64,000 nt of DNA from Soonwooa sp032078105 (GTDB taxonomy: Bacteria; Bacteroidota; Bacteroidia; Flavobacteriales; Weeksellaceae): positions 13,973-77,972 of the forward strand of contig JBJZOS010000010.1 of the NCBI GenBank assembly GCA_046269235.1, read 5' to 3'. Positions within the stretch are counted from its first letter, which is position 1; every line of letters begins with the position of its first letter. Below, piece after piece: positions 54,061 through 62,845 of the stretch. The notes under the pieces were generated by a model, which was not told the origin of the DNA, did not search any database, and was given only the letters and a program-made list of their open reading frames with translations. A program made the translations under genes and the position numbers.

Positions 54061-54354
54061 TTAGTTCTTTACTGCAACTTTCGTTTTTACTTTTTCAACA
54101 AAAGTTTTTGATGGTTTGAAAGCCGGAATATTGTGTGCCGGAATTTCAATTGCAACATTTTTAGAAATGTTTCTTCCCGTTTTAGCCGCTCTAGTTTTAA
54201 TAACGAATGATCCAAAACCTCTTAGATAAACATTGTCTCCATTATACATCGATGTTCTTATCTCTTGCATGAATGCCTCGATAACCTTCTGAGTATCATT
54301 TTTTTCTACGCCTAATTTATTTGAGATGATGTTTACCAATTCTGCCTTTGTCAT
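54061..54354 (-). CDS. HU-family DNA-binding protein
   Basis: This 97-residue nucleoid protein starts MTKAELVNIISNKLGVEKNDTQKVIEAF, with the HU arm motif GFGSFVIKTRAAKTGRNISKN and the tail IPAFKPSKTFVEKVK. It bends DNA as a dimer. A strong promoter is directly upstream. The small basic protein gene follows on the same strand. HU versus IHF subtype is not resolved by sequence here. Confidence 0.95.
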   Translation of the reverse strand: MTKAELVNIISNKLGVEKNDTQKVIEAFMQEIRTSMYNGDNVYLRGFGSFVIKTRAAKTGRNISKNVAIEIPAHNIPAFKPSKTFVEKVKTKVAVKN

Positions 54355-54382
54355 TTCCTTTTTTGTTTATAATTTTGGTGTG

Positions 54383-54415
54383 CAAATATAAAACATATTT
54401 TTGAAAACTTACAAA
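54383..54415 (-). promoter_or_regulatory. Promoter of HU
   Basis: On the minus strand TTTG (54415-54412), a 21-base spacer and TATATTTG (54390-54383). The -33 part lies within the first codons of the divergent mutY gene. Confidence 0.78.
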
Positions 54416-55441
54416 CAAAAGACTGATTTTCTTTATATTGGCGTTAAGCTACTTAAATGGTATCAAACACATAAACGTGACCTTCCTTGGCGCAAAAGTA
54501 TAAATCCTTATAATATTTGGATTAGTGAAGTTGTGCTACAACAGACGCAAGTTAAACAAGGTATGCAACATTATCTCAATTTTATAGAGCGTTTTCATAA
54601 TGTTGATACGCTTGCAAATGCCGATGAAGAGGAGGTTTTATTATACTGGAAAGGCCTGGGTTATTATTCTCGTGCCCTCAATCTTCACAAAGCCGCAAAG
54701 CAATTAGTAGTTGATTATAACTCAGAATTTCCTGAAACATACTCCGAATTATTAAAACTAAAAGGCGTTGGCAAGTATACGGCGGCGGCAATTGCAAGTA
54801 TTTCGTTCCATGAGAAAGTTGCGGCGGTGGATGGCAATTTTTATCGGGTCTTGTCTAGGTTGTTTGCTGATGATTTTGATATTTCTAACTCCAGAGCTTT
54901 TCAATATTTCTCACAATTGGCAGAATTAATTATGCCCGAAAAAGATGCAGGTTCTTTTAATCAAGCGATGATGGATCTAGGCTCAGAAGTTTGTAAACCC
55001 AAAAATCCACTTTGCTCGGACTGTCCTTTGCAAGATGATTGTCGAGCTTTTGCTATCGGAAAGATTTATCAATTTCCTGTTAAACTTAAAAAAACTAAGG
55101 TTGAAAATTTAGCTTTAAGTTATCAATTCGTTTATCATGATGACCGATTTTTGGTTCAACAACGTGACACATCAGATATTTGGAAACGATTATTTGAATT
55201 TCCAAAAAAAATGAATTTCAATGATGTTGATTTTATTGAAGAACATGAGAAAGTTATTCACCATAAGTTAACACATCGCAATTTGGAAATTTCGATTTCT
55301 AAAATTTTAATACCCAATAAATGCGATTTTGATAAACTGAAAAACCAAAATGATTTTTTGAGTTTTAGTTTTACTGAAGCTGAACAAAAGTCTTTTCCAA
55401 AACCTCTACACGAGTATTATATTAAGTATTTTTCAAAATAA
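54401..55441 (+). CDS. mutY: A/G-specific adenine glycosylase MutY
   Basis: This 346-residue glycosylase removes adenine mispaired with 8-oxoguanine. It has the HhH and catalytic region (DLPWRKSINPYNIWISEVVLQQTQV with its Glu, and LKGVGKYTAAAIASISF, then VDGNFYRVLSR with its Asp), the 4Fe-4S ligands C-x6-C-x2-C-x5-C (CKPKNPLCSDCPLQDDC) and a NUDIX-like C-terminal domain. The start is a TTG at 54401; no in-frame ATG occurs before the catalytic core. HU is divergent, 46 bases away. Confidence 0.94.
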   Translation: MKTYKQKTDFLYIGVKLLKWYQTHKRDLPWRKSINPYNIWISEVVLQQTQVKQGMQHYLNFIERFHNVDTLANADEEEVLLYWKGLGYYSRALNLHKAAKQLVVDYNSEFPETYSELLKLKGVGKYTAAAIASISFHEKVAAVDGNFYRVLSRLFADDFDISNSRAFQYFSQLAELIMPEKDAGSFNQAMMDLGSEVCKPKNPLCSDCPLQDDCRAFAIGKIYQFPVKLKKTKVENLALSYQFVYHDDRFLVQQRDTSDIWKRLFEFPKKMNFNDVDFIEEHEKVIHHKLTHRNLEISISKILIPNKCDFDKLKNQNDFLSFSFTEAEQKSFPKPLHEYYIKYFSK

Positions 55442-55474
55442 ATTGACTTAAGAGCAAAACTTTACATATTTTTG
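55442..55474 (+). promoter_or_regulatory. Promoter of the cobalamin riboswitch unit
   Basis: ATTG (55442-55445) and TATTTTTG (55467-55474), 21 bases apart. RNA would begin near 55480, at the 5' end of the aptamer. Confidence 0.6.
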
Positions 55475-55479
55475 CAACA

Positions 55480-55631
55480 ATGGTTTTCGGACTTAATAAT
55501 CCGAAATTAAAAGGGAATGAAGTGTAAGTCTTCAACTGTCCCCGCAACTGTAAATCGTACAAAGAGATTGCATCGAAACCATTGTCGTCGACGAGAAGGG
55601 GTGTAATCAGCGAAAGTCAGGAGACCTGCCA
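55480..55631 (+). promoter_or_regulatory. Cobalamin (B12) riboswitch
   Basis: The leader has the conserved blocks of the adenosylcobalamin/cobalamin class: AAGGGAATGAAG, CCCCGCAACTGTAA, and the B12 box GTCAGGAGACCTGCC at 55616-55630. The btuB ATG is 43 bases after the box. Binding of cobalamin in this class lowers expression of the downstream gene, here by blocking translation or by premature termination; the sequence alone does not tell which. Confidence 0.96.
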
Positions 55632-55673
55632 AATTTAACTTAACAAAAGGCTTTCGGGAGAAAAGTGATCAGT

Positions 55674-57494
55674 ATGAAGCGATTATTTTTTTATTTTAGT
55701 TTTATCTTTCCAATTTTTGGTTTTGCCCAAGAAGCTGTCATAGACACTGTTTACGTTGATTCGCAATTTGAAATCGCTAAAAATTTTTCAAAAATTAAAG
55801 TGATAAAATCGGACGATGTTCTTAGAAATGCAACTTCGCTTTCAGATTTATTAAGTTTCCAAACACCTATTTATATTAAAGAAAATGGCCGCGGAATGGT
55901 GTCTTCGCCTTCTTTTCGTGGGACAACAGCGCAGCAAACCGCTTTTGTCTGGAACGGAATTAACATTAATTCTCAGTTTCTAGGACAAGGCGACATCAAT
56001 AATATTTCACTTTTAGGTTATGATAACATCGCAGTTAAATCCGGAGGTGGAAGTGTTTTGTATGGCAGTGGTGCTATTGGCGGCTCTATTCACCTAAATA
56101 ATTCGTTTGGATATAATAAAGGTTTTAAAGGGCAAGTTTTTTCGGAGTATGCGTCTTTTGAAACTTCAAATTCTTTATTGAAAACTAGTTTTAGTAACGA
56201 TAAATTTAGCTTTCAATTTGCAGTTAATCATAACCGAAGTAAAAACAATTACGAAGTCGAAGAGAGAAATTATGTCAACCGAAATGGTGCTTACAATAAT
56301 ACTGGCGTTAATTTTGGTTTTGCTTACAGAGTTGATGACCACAACGAAATCTATTCGCAAAGTCAGATTTTTGATGCGACTCAAAATTATCCACTATTGT
56401 CAGAATTTTCGACGCCAAGCAAGTATTTAAGCCAAACATTCAGAAGTCTTGCAGGTTGGAATTTTAATAATGAAAATTTTAAAAACGATTTTAAAGTTGC
56501 ACATCTTAAAGATGATTATCAATATTATATGAATTCTAATTTTGCTGCTTCCGAATCTGGTGGCGGGACGAAACAATTCATTTTAAAAGATGATTTTAAA
56601 TATCAAATAAACGCAAATTCTGAACTTAATTTTTTAGGTGAGGTTAGTCAAATTGAAGCTTTAGGTGTTAAGACTGGAATTGGTTCTGTTAAACGTCGAC
56701 AAGGTTCTTCGGCGTTATTGTATCGAGATTTTAGTATTAAAAATTTTAATTGGGAAGTTGGCGCAAAGAAGGAATTTGTGGAAGGGGTAAAAAGTCCATT
56801 CCTTTTTTCGGTGGCGGGTAATTATTCGGTAGCAGATTTTTACGCTATTAAATTTAGCGCTTCTAAAAATTTTCGTGCACCAAGTTTTAATGATTTGTAC
56901 TGGAAGCCAGGTGGGAATGAAGATTTGAAACCTGAAACTTCTTACCAATTTGAAGTATCCAACAATTTTAAATGGAAATCTTTGACTGCTACTGTAACGC
57001 CGTATTATATGGATATTATAAATATGTTGCGTTGGGTGCCCGGAAAAAACGGAATGTATCATGCGACTAACACGGGCGAGGTTAAATCTTACGGTGTCGA
57101 AACACAATTAGGTTTAGAAAAAAAGTATCAAAACTTCTCGTATCGTACAATGCTTTCGTATGCTTTTACAAAATCAGAAGATCAAGCTAATAAAAAACAA
57201 TTGCCTTACGTGCCTTATCATAAAGTGAGTTTGGAGGCTAATTTTAATTATAAAATATTCGGATTGCATCTACAATCTATCTGGAATTCTAAGATTTTCA
57301 GTGATGGTGACGAGTCTGTACAATATATAATGGATCCGTTTTACGTTATTAATTTAGGTGCGGATGTTCAAGTTCTTAAATCTTTAAAACTTGGCGTAAA
57401 AGTCAATAATTTGACTTCCGAAGTCTACAGAACGGTGTACGCTTACTACATGCCAAAACGGAATTTTGCGGTTAACATGAATTTTAACTTTTAA
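55674..57494 (+). CDS. btuB: TonB-dependent vitamin B12 receptor
   Basis: About 606 residues from ATG 55674, with a signal peptide ending at FGFAQ. A plug domain (residues 40-140: NATSLSDLLSFQTPIYIKENGRG, then SPSFRGTTAQQTAFVWNGI) is followed by a barrel of about 22 strands ending in an aromatic residue (NMNFNF). The cobalamin riboswitch upstream identifies the substrate as B12 or a related corrinoid. The beta-propeller lipoprotein gene follows by 11 bases. Confidence 0.92.
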   Translation: MKRLFFYFSFIFPIFGFAQEAVIDTVYVDSQFEIAKNFSKIKVIKSDDVLRNATSLSDLLSFQTPIYIKENGRGMVSSPSFRGTTAQQTAFVWNGININSQFLGQGDINNISLLGYDNIAVKSGGGSVLYGSGAIGGSIHLNNSFGYNKGFKGQVFSEYASFETSNSLLKTSFSNDKFSFQFAVNHNRSKNNYEVEERNYVNRNGAYNNTGVNFGFAYRVDDHNEIYSQSQIFDATQNYPLLSEFSTPSKYLSQTFRSLAGWNFNNENFKNDFKVAHLKDDYQYYMNSNFAASESGGGTKQFILKDDFKYQINANSELNFLGEVSQIEALGVKTGIGSVKRRQGSSALLYRDFSIKNFNWEVGAKKEFVEGVKSPFLFSVAGNYSVADFYAIKFSASKNFRAPSFNDLYWKPGGNEDLKPETSYQFEVSNNFKWKSLTATVTPYYMDIINMLRWVPGKNGMYHATNTGEVKSYGVETQLGLEKKYQNFSYRTMLSYAFTKSEDQANKKQLPYVPYHKVSLEANFNYKIFGLHLQSIWNSKIFSDGDESVQYIMDPFYVINLGADVQVLKSLKLGVKVNNLTSEVYRTVYAYYMPKRNFAVNMNFNF

Positions 57495-57505
57495 AAAATA
57501 TATAT

Positions 57506-58570
57506 ATGAAAATTAAAAATCTATTTGCGAGTGTTTTCGCAGCGAGTTTGTTGTTTATGATAGCATGTAAGGATGATAACGATGTTATTGTATCAAAAGG
57601 AGCTTATGAAGGCGGAATCCTTGTAAGTGTCGAAGGTGGTTTTAATAAAAATCAAGGAGAAGTTTCTTACATTACGCCAGATTTAGCTTCGATGAGCGAA
57701 AATATTTTTGCTGCAAATAATAATAAGCAAGTCCTTGGTGATGTTTTACAAACACTTGGTTTTAAGAATGATAAAGCTTATTTGGTTGTTAATAACTCTA
57801 ATAAAGTTGAGGTTGTCAATCGTTATTCTTTCCAAAAGTTGACGACTTTCCAAGTTGAGCAACCAAGAGCGATTGCATTTAACGGAAACAACATGTACAT
57901 CACAACTAATAATTTCTTCGGAAAATATGCTCTTAATGTTTTTAATGCAGCGAACAACGCGCCAGTTAAAACGATTACTTTTGATAGATACGCAGAGAAA
58001 GTAGTTAGCGTTGGTAATTATGTTGTTGTACAAACGGATGGCTCAGCCTATGAAACAACGGAGCCGTATGCAGAAATCCCGTCAGGTCACACGATTACAA
58101 CGGTTAACGCTGGCACTAACGCAATTGAAAAAACAATTACACTTACAGATGATGGTATCATCAGAGATATGGTTTCTGCAAACGGTTATGCTTATGTGCT
58201 TTCTTCTGGTAAAAAAGATTCTTATATTTATGAAATCGATGCAGCTACAGGAAGTTTCAAAAGTTCAAAATTAGCAAATGTTGCTAATGCAGATAAATTA
58301 AGATTTGCAGGAGGAAATCTTTACTTTATGGATGGTTCTCGTGGTGTTTATACAAAAGCAACTACTAGTACTGCAGCACCAACTAAGTTGTTCACTTATC
58401 CAAGTACAGAAAATCTTTATCCTTATGCTCTTGATATTATCGATGGTAAAATCTACATTGCAGATGTTAACTTCAATTCTTCTAGTAAGGTGATGGTTTA
58501 TTCAATGACAGGAAGTTTATTAAAATCATTCAGCATGGGTAACGGTGTTAGCGGTTTCTACAAGAACTAA
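57506..58570 (+). CDS. DUF5074-like beta-propeller lipoprotein, B12-linked
   Basis: This 354-residue lipoprotein (Cys21 in LLFMIAC) has repeated propeller units (KAYLVVNNSNKVEVVNRY, NNMYITTNN, GYAYVLSSGKKDSYIYEID, GKIYIADVNF), matching YncE/DUF5074 proteins. It shares the riboswitch-controlled operon with btuB. In Bacteroides, the propeller lipoprotein BtuG caps BtuB and binds B12; this gene has the same context and fold but I cannot tell whether it is homologous in detail. An accessory uptake role is inferred. Confidence 0.82.
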   Translation: MKIKNLFASVFAASLLFMIACKDDNDVIVSKGAYEGGILVSVEGGFNKNQGEVSYITPDLASMSENIFAANNNKQVLGDVLQTLGFKNDKAYLVVNNSNKVEVVNRYSFQKLTTFQVEQPRAIAFNGNNMYITTNNFFGKYALNVFNAANNAPVKTITFDRYAEKVVSVGNYVVVQTDGSAYETTEPYAEIPSGHTITTVNAGTNAIEKTITLTDDGIIRDMVSANGYAYVLSSGKKDSYIYEIDAATGSFKSSKLANVANADKLRFAGGNLYFMDGSRGVYTKATTSTAAPTKLFTYPSTENLYPYALDIIDGKIYIADVNFNSSSKVMVYSMTGSLLKSFSMGNGVSGFYKN

Positions 58571-58598
58571 GATTTAGCTTTTAAATAAAAAATAAATG

Positions 58599-58638
58599 AC
58601 GGCAACTTTTCGGAGTTGTCGTTTTTTTTTTTTTTTTT
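58599..58638 (+). terminator. Terminator of the btuB operon
   Basis: ACGGCAACT pairs with AGTTGTCGT (one G-U), with a 6-base loop, followed by 17 T (58622-58638), the longest homopolymer in the window. Confidence 0.95.
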
Positions 58639-58719
58639 CTGGATTAAATTTTCGAAGCATAGATTTTGCTATTCTTTAAAGCGAGAAATTTGGAGTATTT
58701 TTGTATAAATTTTTAAACA

Positions 58720-59982
58720 ATGATTAGGGAGAAAATTGTAATAATAGGAGGTGGATTTGCTGGTTTGCAATTGGCAAAACAACTGAATGCCGATAGTAAC
58801 AAAAAAGTAATTTTGATAGATAAGGTTAACCATCACATGTTTCAACCATTGTTTTATCAAGTTGCTAGCGGTCGTATCGAGCCTTCTAATATTTCTTTTC
58901 CTTTCAGAAAAATTTTTCAGCGTTCTAGGAATATTCAATTTAGGATGACCGAAGTTCTGCAAATTGACACTGCTGAAAATCGTATCATCTGCGAAGAAGG
59001 TACTTTTTCCTATGATAAATTGATAATTGCGACAGGTTGTAAAACTAACTTTTTCGGAAATTCCAAAATGGAAAATTTGACATTTGGAATGAAAAACACG
59101 CAGGAAGCCATCAGTATCAGAAATCATATTTTGATGACTTTCGAAAAATTAATTATCGAAAAATCCAGAAGTGATGACGGTAACTGGAATATCGTCATCG
59201 TTGGTAGTGGTGCAACTGGTGTAGAGTTGGCTGGTGCTTTTGCAGAGATGAAAAACGAAATTCTGCCACGCGATTATCCAAACATGAGTTTTGATCATCT
59301 AAAGATTATTTTGATTAGCTCGGGCGAAAAACCATTGGAAGCCATGAGTGTTGAATCTCAGAGTAAAGCTGAAGAATATCTTGTCAAGCTTGGTGTTACA
59401 TTGATGAAAAACGAACGTGTAGTAGATTACGATGGCGAAACGGTTTTCATGCAAAGTGGTAAGACCATTCCTTGTAATAATGTTATTTGGGCAGCTGGTG
59501 TAACGGGTAATGTTATTGGAGATTTTGATAAAGAAAATTTAGTCAGAAATCGATATAAAGTTGATCGATACAATCGTGTTCTTGGTTTTGATAATATTTT
59601 TGCAATTGGTGATATCGCTTATATGGAAACACCAAAATATCCACAAGGTCATCCGCAAGTTGCCAATGTTGCTATCAACCAAGGGAAAAATTTAGGAAAA
59701 AATCTTCGTCGCTCATCGTCTAGTCAATGGACCGAGTTCGAATATGTGGATCGCGGATCGATGGCAACAATTGGTAAACACCGTGCGGTTGTTGATCTTC
59801 CGGATCTTAAATTTCAAGGTTTTCTTGCATGGTATTTCTGGATGTTTCTACATTTGATGCTTATTTTGAGCGTGAGGAACAAAATAGCGATCTTCTTTAA
59901 CTGGATGTGGAGCTATTTTAATAAAGATTCTTCACTTCGTTTGATCATCGTTTCTACCAAGAAAAATAATACAGAACAATAA
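58720..59982 (+). CDS. ndh: Type II NADH:quinone dehydrogenase
   Basis: This 420-residue FAD enzyme has two nucleotide folds: KIVIIGGGFAGLQLAKQL (5-22) for FAD and NIVIVGSGATGVELAG for NADH. The DNIFAIGDIAY motif and a C-terminal amphipathic or membrane segment (FLAWYFWMFLHLMLIL) follow. It oxidises NADH without pumping protons. trmD starts 1 base after its stop, suggesting co-transcription. The paralogue type is by overall resemblance to NDH-2. Confidence 0.9.
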   Translation: MIREKIVIIGGGFAGLQLAKQLNADSNKKVILIDKVNHHMFQPLFYQVASGRIEPSNISFPFRKIFQRSRNIQFRMTEVLQIDTAENRIICEEGTFSYDKLIIATGCKTNFFGNSKMENLTFGMKNTQEAISIRNHILMTFEKLIIEKSRSDDGNWNIVIVGSGATGVELAGAFAEMKNEILPRDYPNMSFDHLKIILISSGEKPLEAMSVESQSKAEEYLVKLGVTLMKNERVVDYDGETVFMQSGKTIPCNNVIWAAGVTGNVIGDFDKENLVRNRYKVDRYNRVLGFDNIFAIGDIAYMETPKYPQGHPQVANVAINQGKNLGKNLRRSSSSQWTEFEYVDRGSMATIGKHRAVVDLPDLKFQGFLAWYFWMFLHLMLILSVRNKIAIFFNWMWSYFNKDSSLRLIIVSTKKNNTEQ

Positions 59983-59983
59983 T

Positions 59984-60664
59984 ATGAGAATAGATATAAT
60001 AAGTGTGTTGCCAGATTTGATGCGTAGTCCTTTCGAAACTTCAATTTTGAAACGCGCTATGGAAAAAGGTTTGGCAGAGGTTCACTTTCATAATGTGAGA
60101 GATTTTGCAACCAATAAACATCGCCAGATAGATGATGCGCCTTATGGCGGTGGAGCTGGTATGGTGATGATGGTTGAACCTTTAGATTTATGTATTTCTA
60201 AATTAAAATCGGAACGTCACTATGACGAAATTATCTATATGACGCCCGATGGCGAAAGGCTTAATCAAAGAATGGCTAATCAACTTTCGACGGTTCAGAA
60301 TTTAATATTCTTGTGCGGGCATTACAAAGGCATTGATCAACGCGTTCGAGATTTACATATTACTAAAGAAATTTCTATTGGTGATTACGTCTTGACGGGT
60401 GGCGAATTAGCGGCTTGCGTTTTGGCGGATTCTATCATTAGATTGTTGCCTGGTGTTCTTAATGACGAGCAAAGTGCGTTGACAGATAGTTTTCAAGATG
60501 ATCTATTATCTTATCCAATCTACACGCGCCCAGATGTGTATAAAGGTCTAGAAGTACCAAAGGTTCTGTTGAGCGGAAACTTCCAAGCGATTGAAGATTG
60601 GCAACATGATGAGGCTATCAGGATTACAACAGAACGTCGTCCCGATTTATTCGAAAAAAAGTAA
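59984..60664 (+). CDS. trmD: tRNA (guanine37-N1)-methyltransferase
   Basis: This 226-residue SPOUT methyltransferase makes m1G37, preventing +1 frameshifts. The knot motifs are visible in DDAPYGGGAGMVM, LCGHYKGIDQRVRD and ISIGDYVLTGGELAA. Length is normal. It is directly downstream of ndh; the usual rpsP/rimM/rplS neighbours are absent here. Confidence 0.97.
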   Translation: MRIDIISVLPDLMRSPFETSILKRAMEKGLAEVHFHNVRDFATNKHRQIDDAPYGGGAGMVMMVEPLDLCISKLKSERHYDEIIYMTPDGERLNQRMANQLSTVQNLIFLCGHYKGIDQRVRDLHITKEISIGDYVLTGGELAACVLADSIIRLLPGVLNDEQSALTDSFQDDLLSYPIYTRPDVYKGLEVPKVLLSGNFQAIEDWQHDEAIRITTERRPDLFEKK

Positions 60665-61010
60665 AATTTTTATTTTTCAACGATAAAATGTTTTGTTTGT
60701 ATATGCCATATGTGTGATAAGTATTTATTTTGTGTTTATTGATAAAATATTAATAGTGTATTTTTAATTATTTGTATATTTACTTTATAGTTGATTAATA
60801 ATATTTAATTATTGTGGTTATATTCACAAAGATTGTTGAGTTGTTTTTTTAAGATGACTCACTTTTTTTTGTAAAGAATTTGAAGAATATTCGATATTTA
60901 AGTTTGATTTTAATATTCTATAGACGTGATTTTTGTTTTAAAAGTATAAATGATAGATTAATATAGATTAATTTCGTAAAGTTTCAACCGTTTTGTAAAA
61001 ATTAATAATA
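60665..61010. other. AT-rich intergenic gap, no gene seen
   Basis: About 345 bases between trmD and the Lrp gene. It is very AT-rich with several T runs. I find no ORF with support, no strong hairpin and no convincing full promoter; a weak TTTG near 60903 might belong to the Lrp gene. Confidence 0.7.
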
Positions 61011-61481
61011 ATGAAAAGTGCTACACACTATGGCTATCAACTCGACAGCGTTGATAAGGAAATCATCTACATGCTTATGGATAATGCAAAAACATCCTTG
61101 GCACAGATCTCAAAAAATGTTGGTATTTCTACCACTGCGGTACATCAGCGTATCAAAAAACTAGAGCAAGCTGGTGTTATCGAAAATTCAATTTCGTTCC
61201 TTAATCCTCGTAAAGTCGGTTACAAAGTCGTATCGTACATTGGTGTATATTTAGAAAAACCAAGTCATTACAAAGATGCTGTAGATGCCTTCAAACAGAT
61301 TAACGAAATCATCGAAGCGCATTACACAACTGGTAATTACACCGTTTTCTTAAAGGTGCTTTGTAGAGATAATGATCATTTGATGGATATTATCAACCAA
61401 ATCCAGAGTTTGAAAGGGGTTACAAGAACCGAAACTTTCATCTCTTTGGAGCAAAGTATTAATCGTCAACTAAAAGTTTGA
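61011..61481 (+). CDS. Lrp/AsnC family regulator
   Basis: This 156-residue regulator has an N-terminal winged helix (LDSVDKEIIYMLMDNAKTSLAQISKNVGIS, then TTAVHQRIKKLEQAGVI) and a C-terminal RAM ligand domain (TGNYTVFLKVLCRDNDHLMDIINQIQSLKGVTRTETFISL). It would control amino-acid-related genes in response to an amino acid. It has a long upstream gap, as regulators often do. Target genes cannot be named. Confidence 0.92.
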   Translation: MKSATHYGYQLDSVDKEIIYMLMDNAKTSLAQISKNVGISTTAVHQRIKKLEQAGVIENSISFLNPRKVGYKVVSYIGVYLEKPSHYKDAVDAFKQINEIIEAHYTTGNYTVFLKVLCRDNDHLMDIINQIQSLKGVTRTETFISLEQSINRQLKV

Positions 61482-61529
61482 TAGTTAGTTATTAAGATTT
61501 TAAGAGTGCAGAGATGGCGTTCTTTTTTT

Positions 61530-61537
61530 TATCTTTG
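61530..61537 (+). promoter_or_regulatory. -7 element of deoC
   Basis: TATCTTTG lies 19 bases before the deoC ATG. No good TTTG is found at -33. Confidence 0.5.
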
Positions 61538-61556
61538 TACTATTAAATTTTCAACT

Positions 61557-62300
61557 ATGGATATAAAAAAATATTTAGATTCAACATATCTTAAAACGCC
61601 TGCCCAATCAGGTTTAACAGAGAAGGAAACAATTAAAGTCGTTAAAGAATTAACTGATGAAGCCATCGATAATCAACTTTTCGCTGTGATGATTCGTCCT
61701 GATTATGTTTCCGAAATCCGAAATTATATTAACTCTAAAAAAGCAAGTGTAGTTTTAGGAACCGTAATTGGTTTCCATGAAGGCACTGCTTCTATTGATC
61801 AGAAGATGGCAGAAGCAGAGAAAGCGATTAAGGATGGCGCTGACGAATTAGATTTTGTTATTAATTATGAAGCTTTCAAAAGGGGAGAAACAGATTTGGT
61901 AGTAGATGAATTTGTTAAGTGTACAAAACTTGCTTTAGATAAAGGAAAAGTTGCAAAATGGATTATCGAAATCGCTGCTTTAACTGATAAGCAAATTGCT
62001 GACATCACAGCTAAAATTTGGACTTGGTCACAAGAGAATTTTTCGGAGACTGATTTCAAAAATATCTTTGTTAAATCATCAACTGGTTTTTATCAAACAG
62101 AAGGAGGTAAGCCTAATGGAGCAACTTTTGAAGGAATTAAAATTATGCTAGATCATGCTGGCGAACTTCCTGTAAAAGCTGCAGGTGGCGTTAGATCACA
62201 CGATGACGCCGTTAAGATGATTGATCTTGGTGTTAAAAGAATTGGGACTTCTTCAGCCCTAGCTTTAACAAAAGACGAAACTTCAGAAGACGGATATTAA
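61557..62300 (+). CDS. deoC: Deoxyribose-phosphate aldolase
   Basis: 247 residues from ATG 61557; a longer frame would have to run through the promoter region. The Schiff-base Lys lies in NIFVKSSTGF, with a second active-site Lys in LPVKAAGGVR and Asp in DELDFVINYEA. It splits 2-deoxyribose-5-phosphate to acetaldehyde and glyceraldehyde-3-phosphate in nucleoside catabolism. A bidirectional terminator follows. Confidence 0.95.
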   Translation: MDIKKYLDSTYLKTPAQSGLTEKETIKVVKELTDEAIDNQLFAVMIRPDYVSEIRNYINSKKASVVLGTVIGFHEGTASIDQKMAEAEKAIKDGADELDFVINYEAFKRGETDLVVDEFVKCTKLALDKGKVAKWIIEIAALTDKQIADITAKIWTWSQENFSETDFKNIFVKSSTGFYQTEGGKPNGATFEGIKIMLDHAGELPVKAAGGVRSHDDAVKMIDLGVKRIGTSSALALTKDETSEDGY

Positions 62301-62328
62301 TAAGGAAGTTTTAAAGAATTAAATATAA

Positions 62329-62356
62329 AAAAGCCTCAACAAATGTTGAGGCTTTT
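62329..62356. terminator. Bidirectional terminator, deoC and T9SS-domain gene
   Basis: A perfect 12-pair stem AAAAGCCTCAAC/GTTGAGGCTTTT with an AAAT loop between convergent genes. Confidence 0.95.
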
Positions 62357-62375
62357 GTTTTATCCTGAGTTTTAA

Positions 62376-62738
62376 TTATTGTTTAATAATCTGTGTCACT
62401 CTTTGTGTGTTGTCATCTAGTAAATAACGCATTAGATATTTACCAGGACGAAGTTTGTCTAGTCTTACTTCGGCAGCGTTCATGTTAACGCTGTATTCCA
62501 AAACTTGTACACCAAGAATAGAATAGAAAGTAACAGATTTTATTTTAACCTCATTGTCTTTTGCTTTTACAATGATAAAATCCCTAGCCGGGTTAGGATA
62601 TGCCACCAAAACACCGTCATCACTCTTGCTAATTCCAGAGTTGATACTATAATTAGCTTTACTAATTTGTGCCTTAATCTTAGTAGAAAATGCAAAGGAA
62701 AAGCCGATAAACAATATAAATAGTAAAAATTTCTTCAT
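62376..62738 (-). CDS. Small secreted protein, mainly a T9SS type A domain
   Basis: This 120-residue protein has a signal peptide (to KIKAQ, residue 24), a linker of about 20 residues, and then an almost complete type A sorting domain: VAYPNPARDFIIVKAKD, VTFYSILGVQVLEY, LRPGKYLMRYL and a basic end TQIIKQ. There is nearly no cargo region in front of it. It could be a reduced cargo protein or a decoy for the secretion machinery; neither is shown. Confidence 0.85.
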   Translation of the reverse strand: MKKFLLFILFIGFSFAFSTKIKAQISKANYSINSGISKSDDGVLVAYPNPARDFIIVKAKDNEVKIKSVTFYSILGVQVLEYSVNMNAAEVRLDKLRPGKYLMRYLLDDNTQRVTQIIKQ

Positions 62739-62820
62739 TTAAATAAATTTTTTTGAAAGCCTAAACACAAATGTATTTAATTCATTTCAATTATACAATA
62801 ATAATTCCACAATTGTGATG

Positions 62821-62828
62821 TAAATTTG
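62821..62828 (+). promoter_or_regulatory. -7 element of hemB
   Basis: TAAATTTG lies 17 bases upstream of the hemB ATG. The -33 position has no clear TTTG. Confidence 0.5.
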
Positions 62829-62845
62829 CAGTAAAATTTTTACTG

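Noticed and set aside
58622..58638. T17 run as a phase-variable tract
   Set aside because: It follows a strong hairpin after the operon and lies in no reading frame, so it is best read as a terminator tail.
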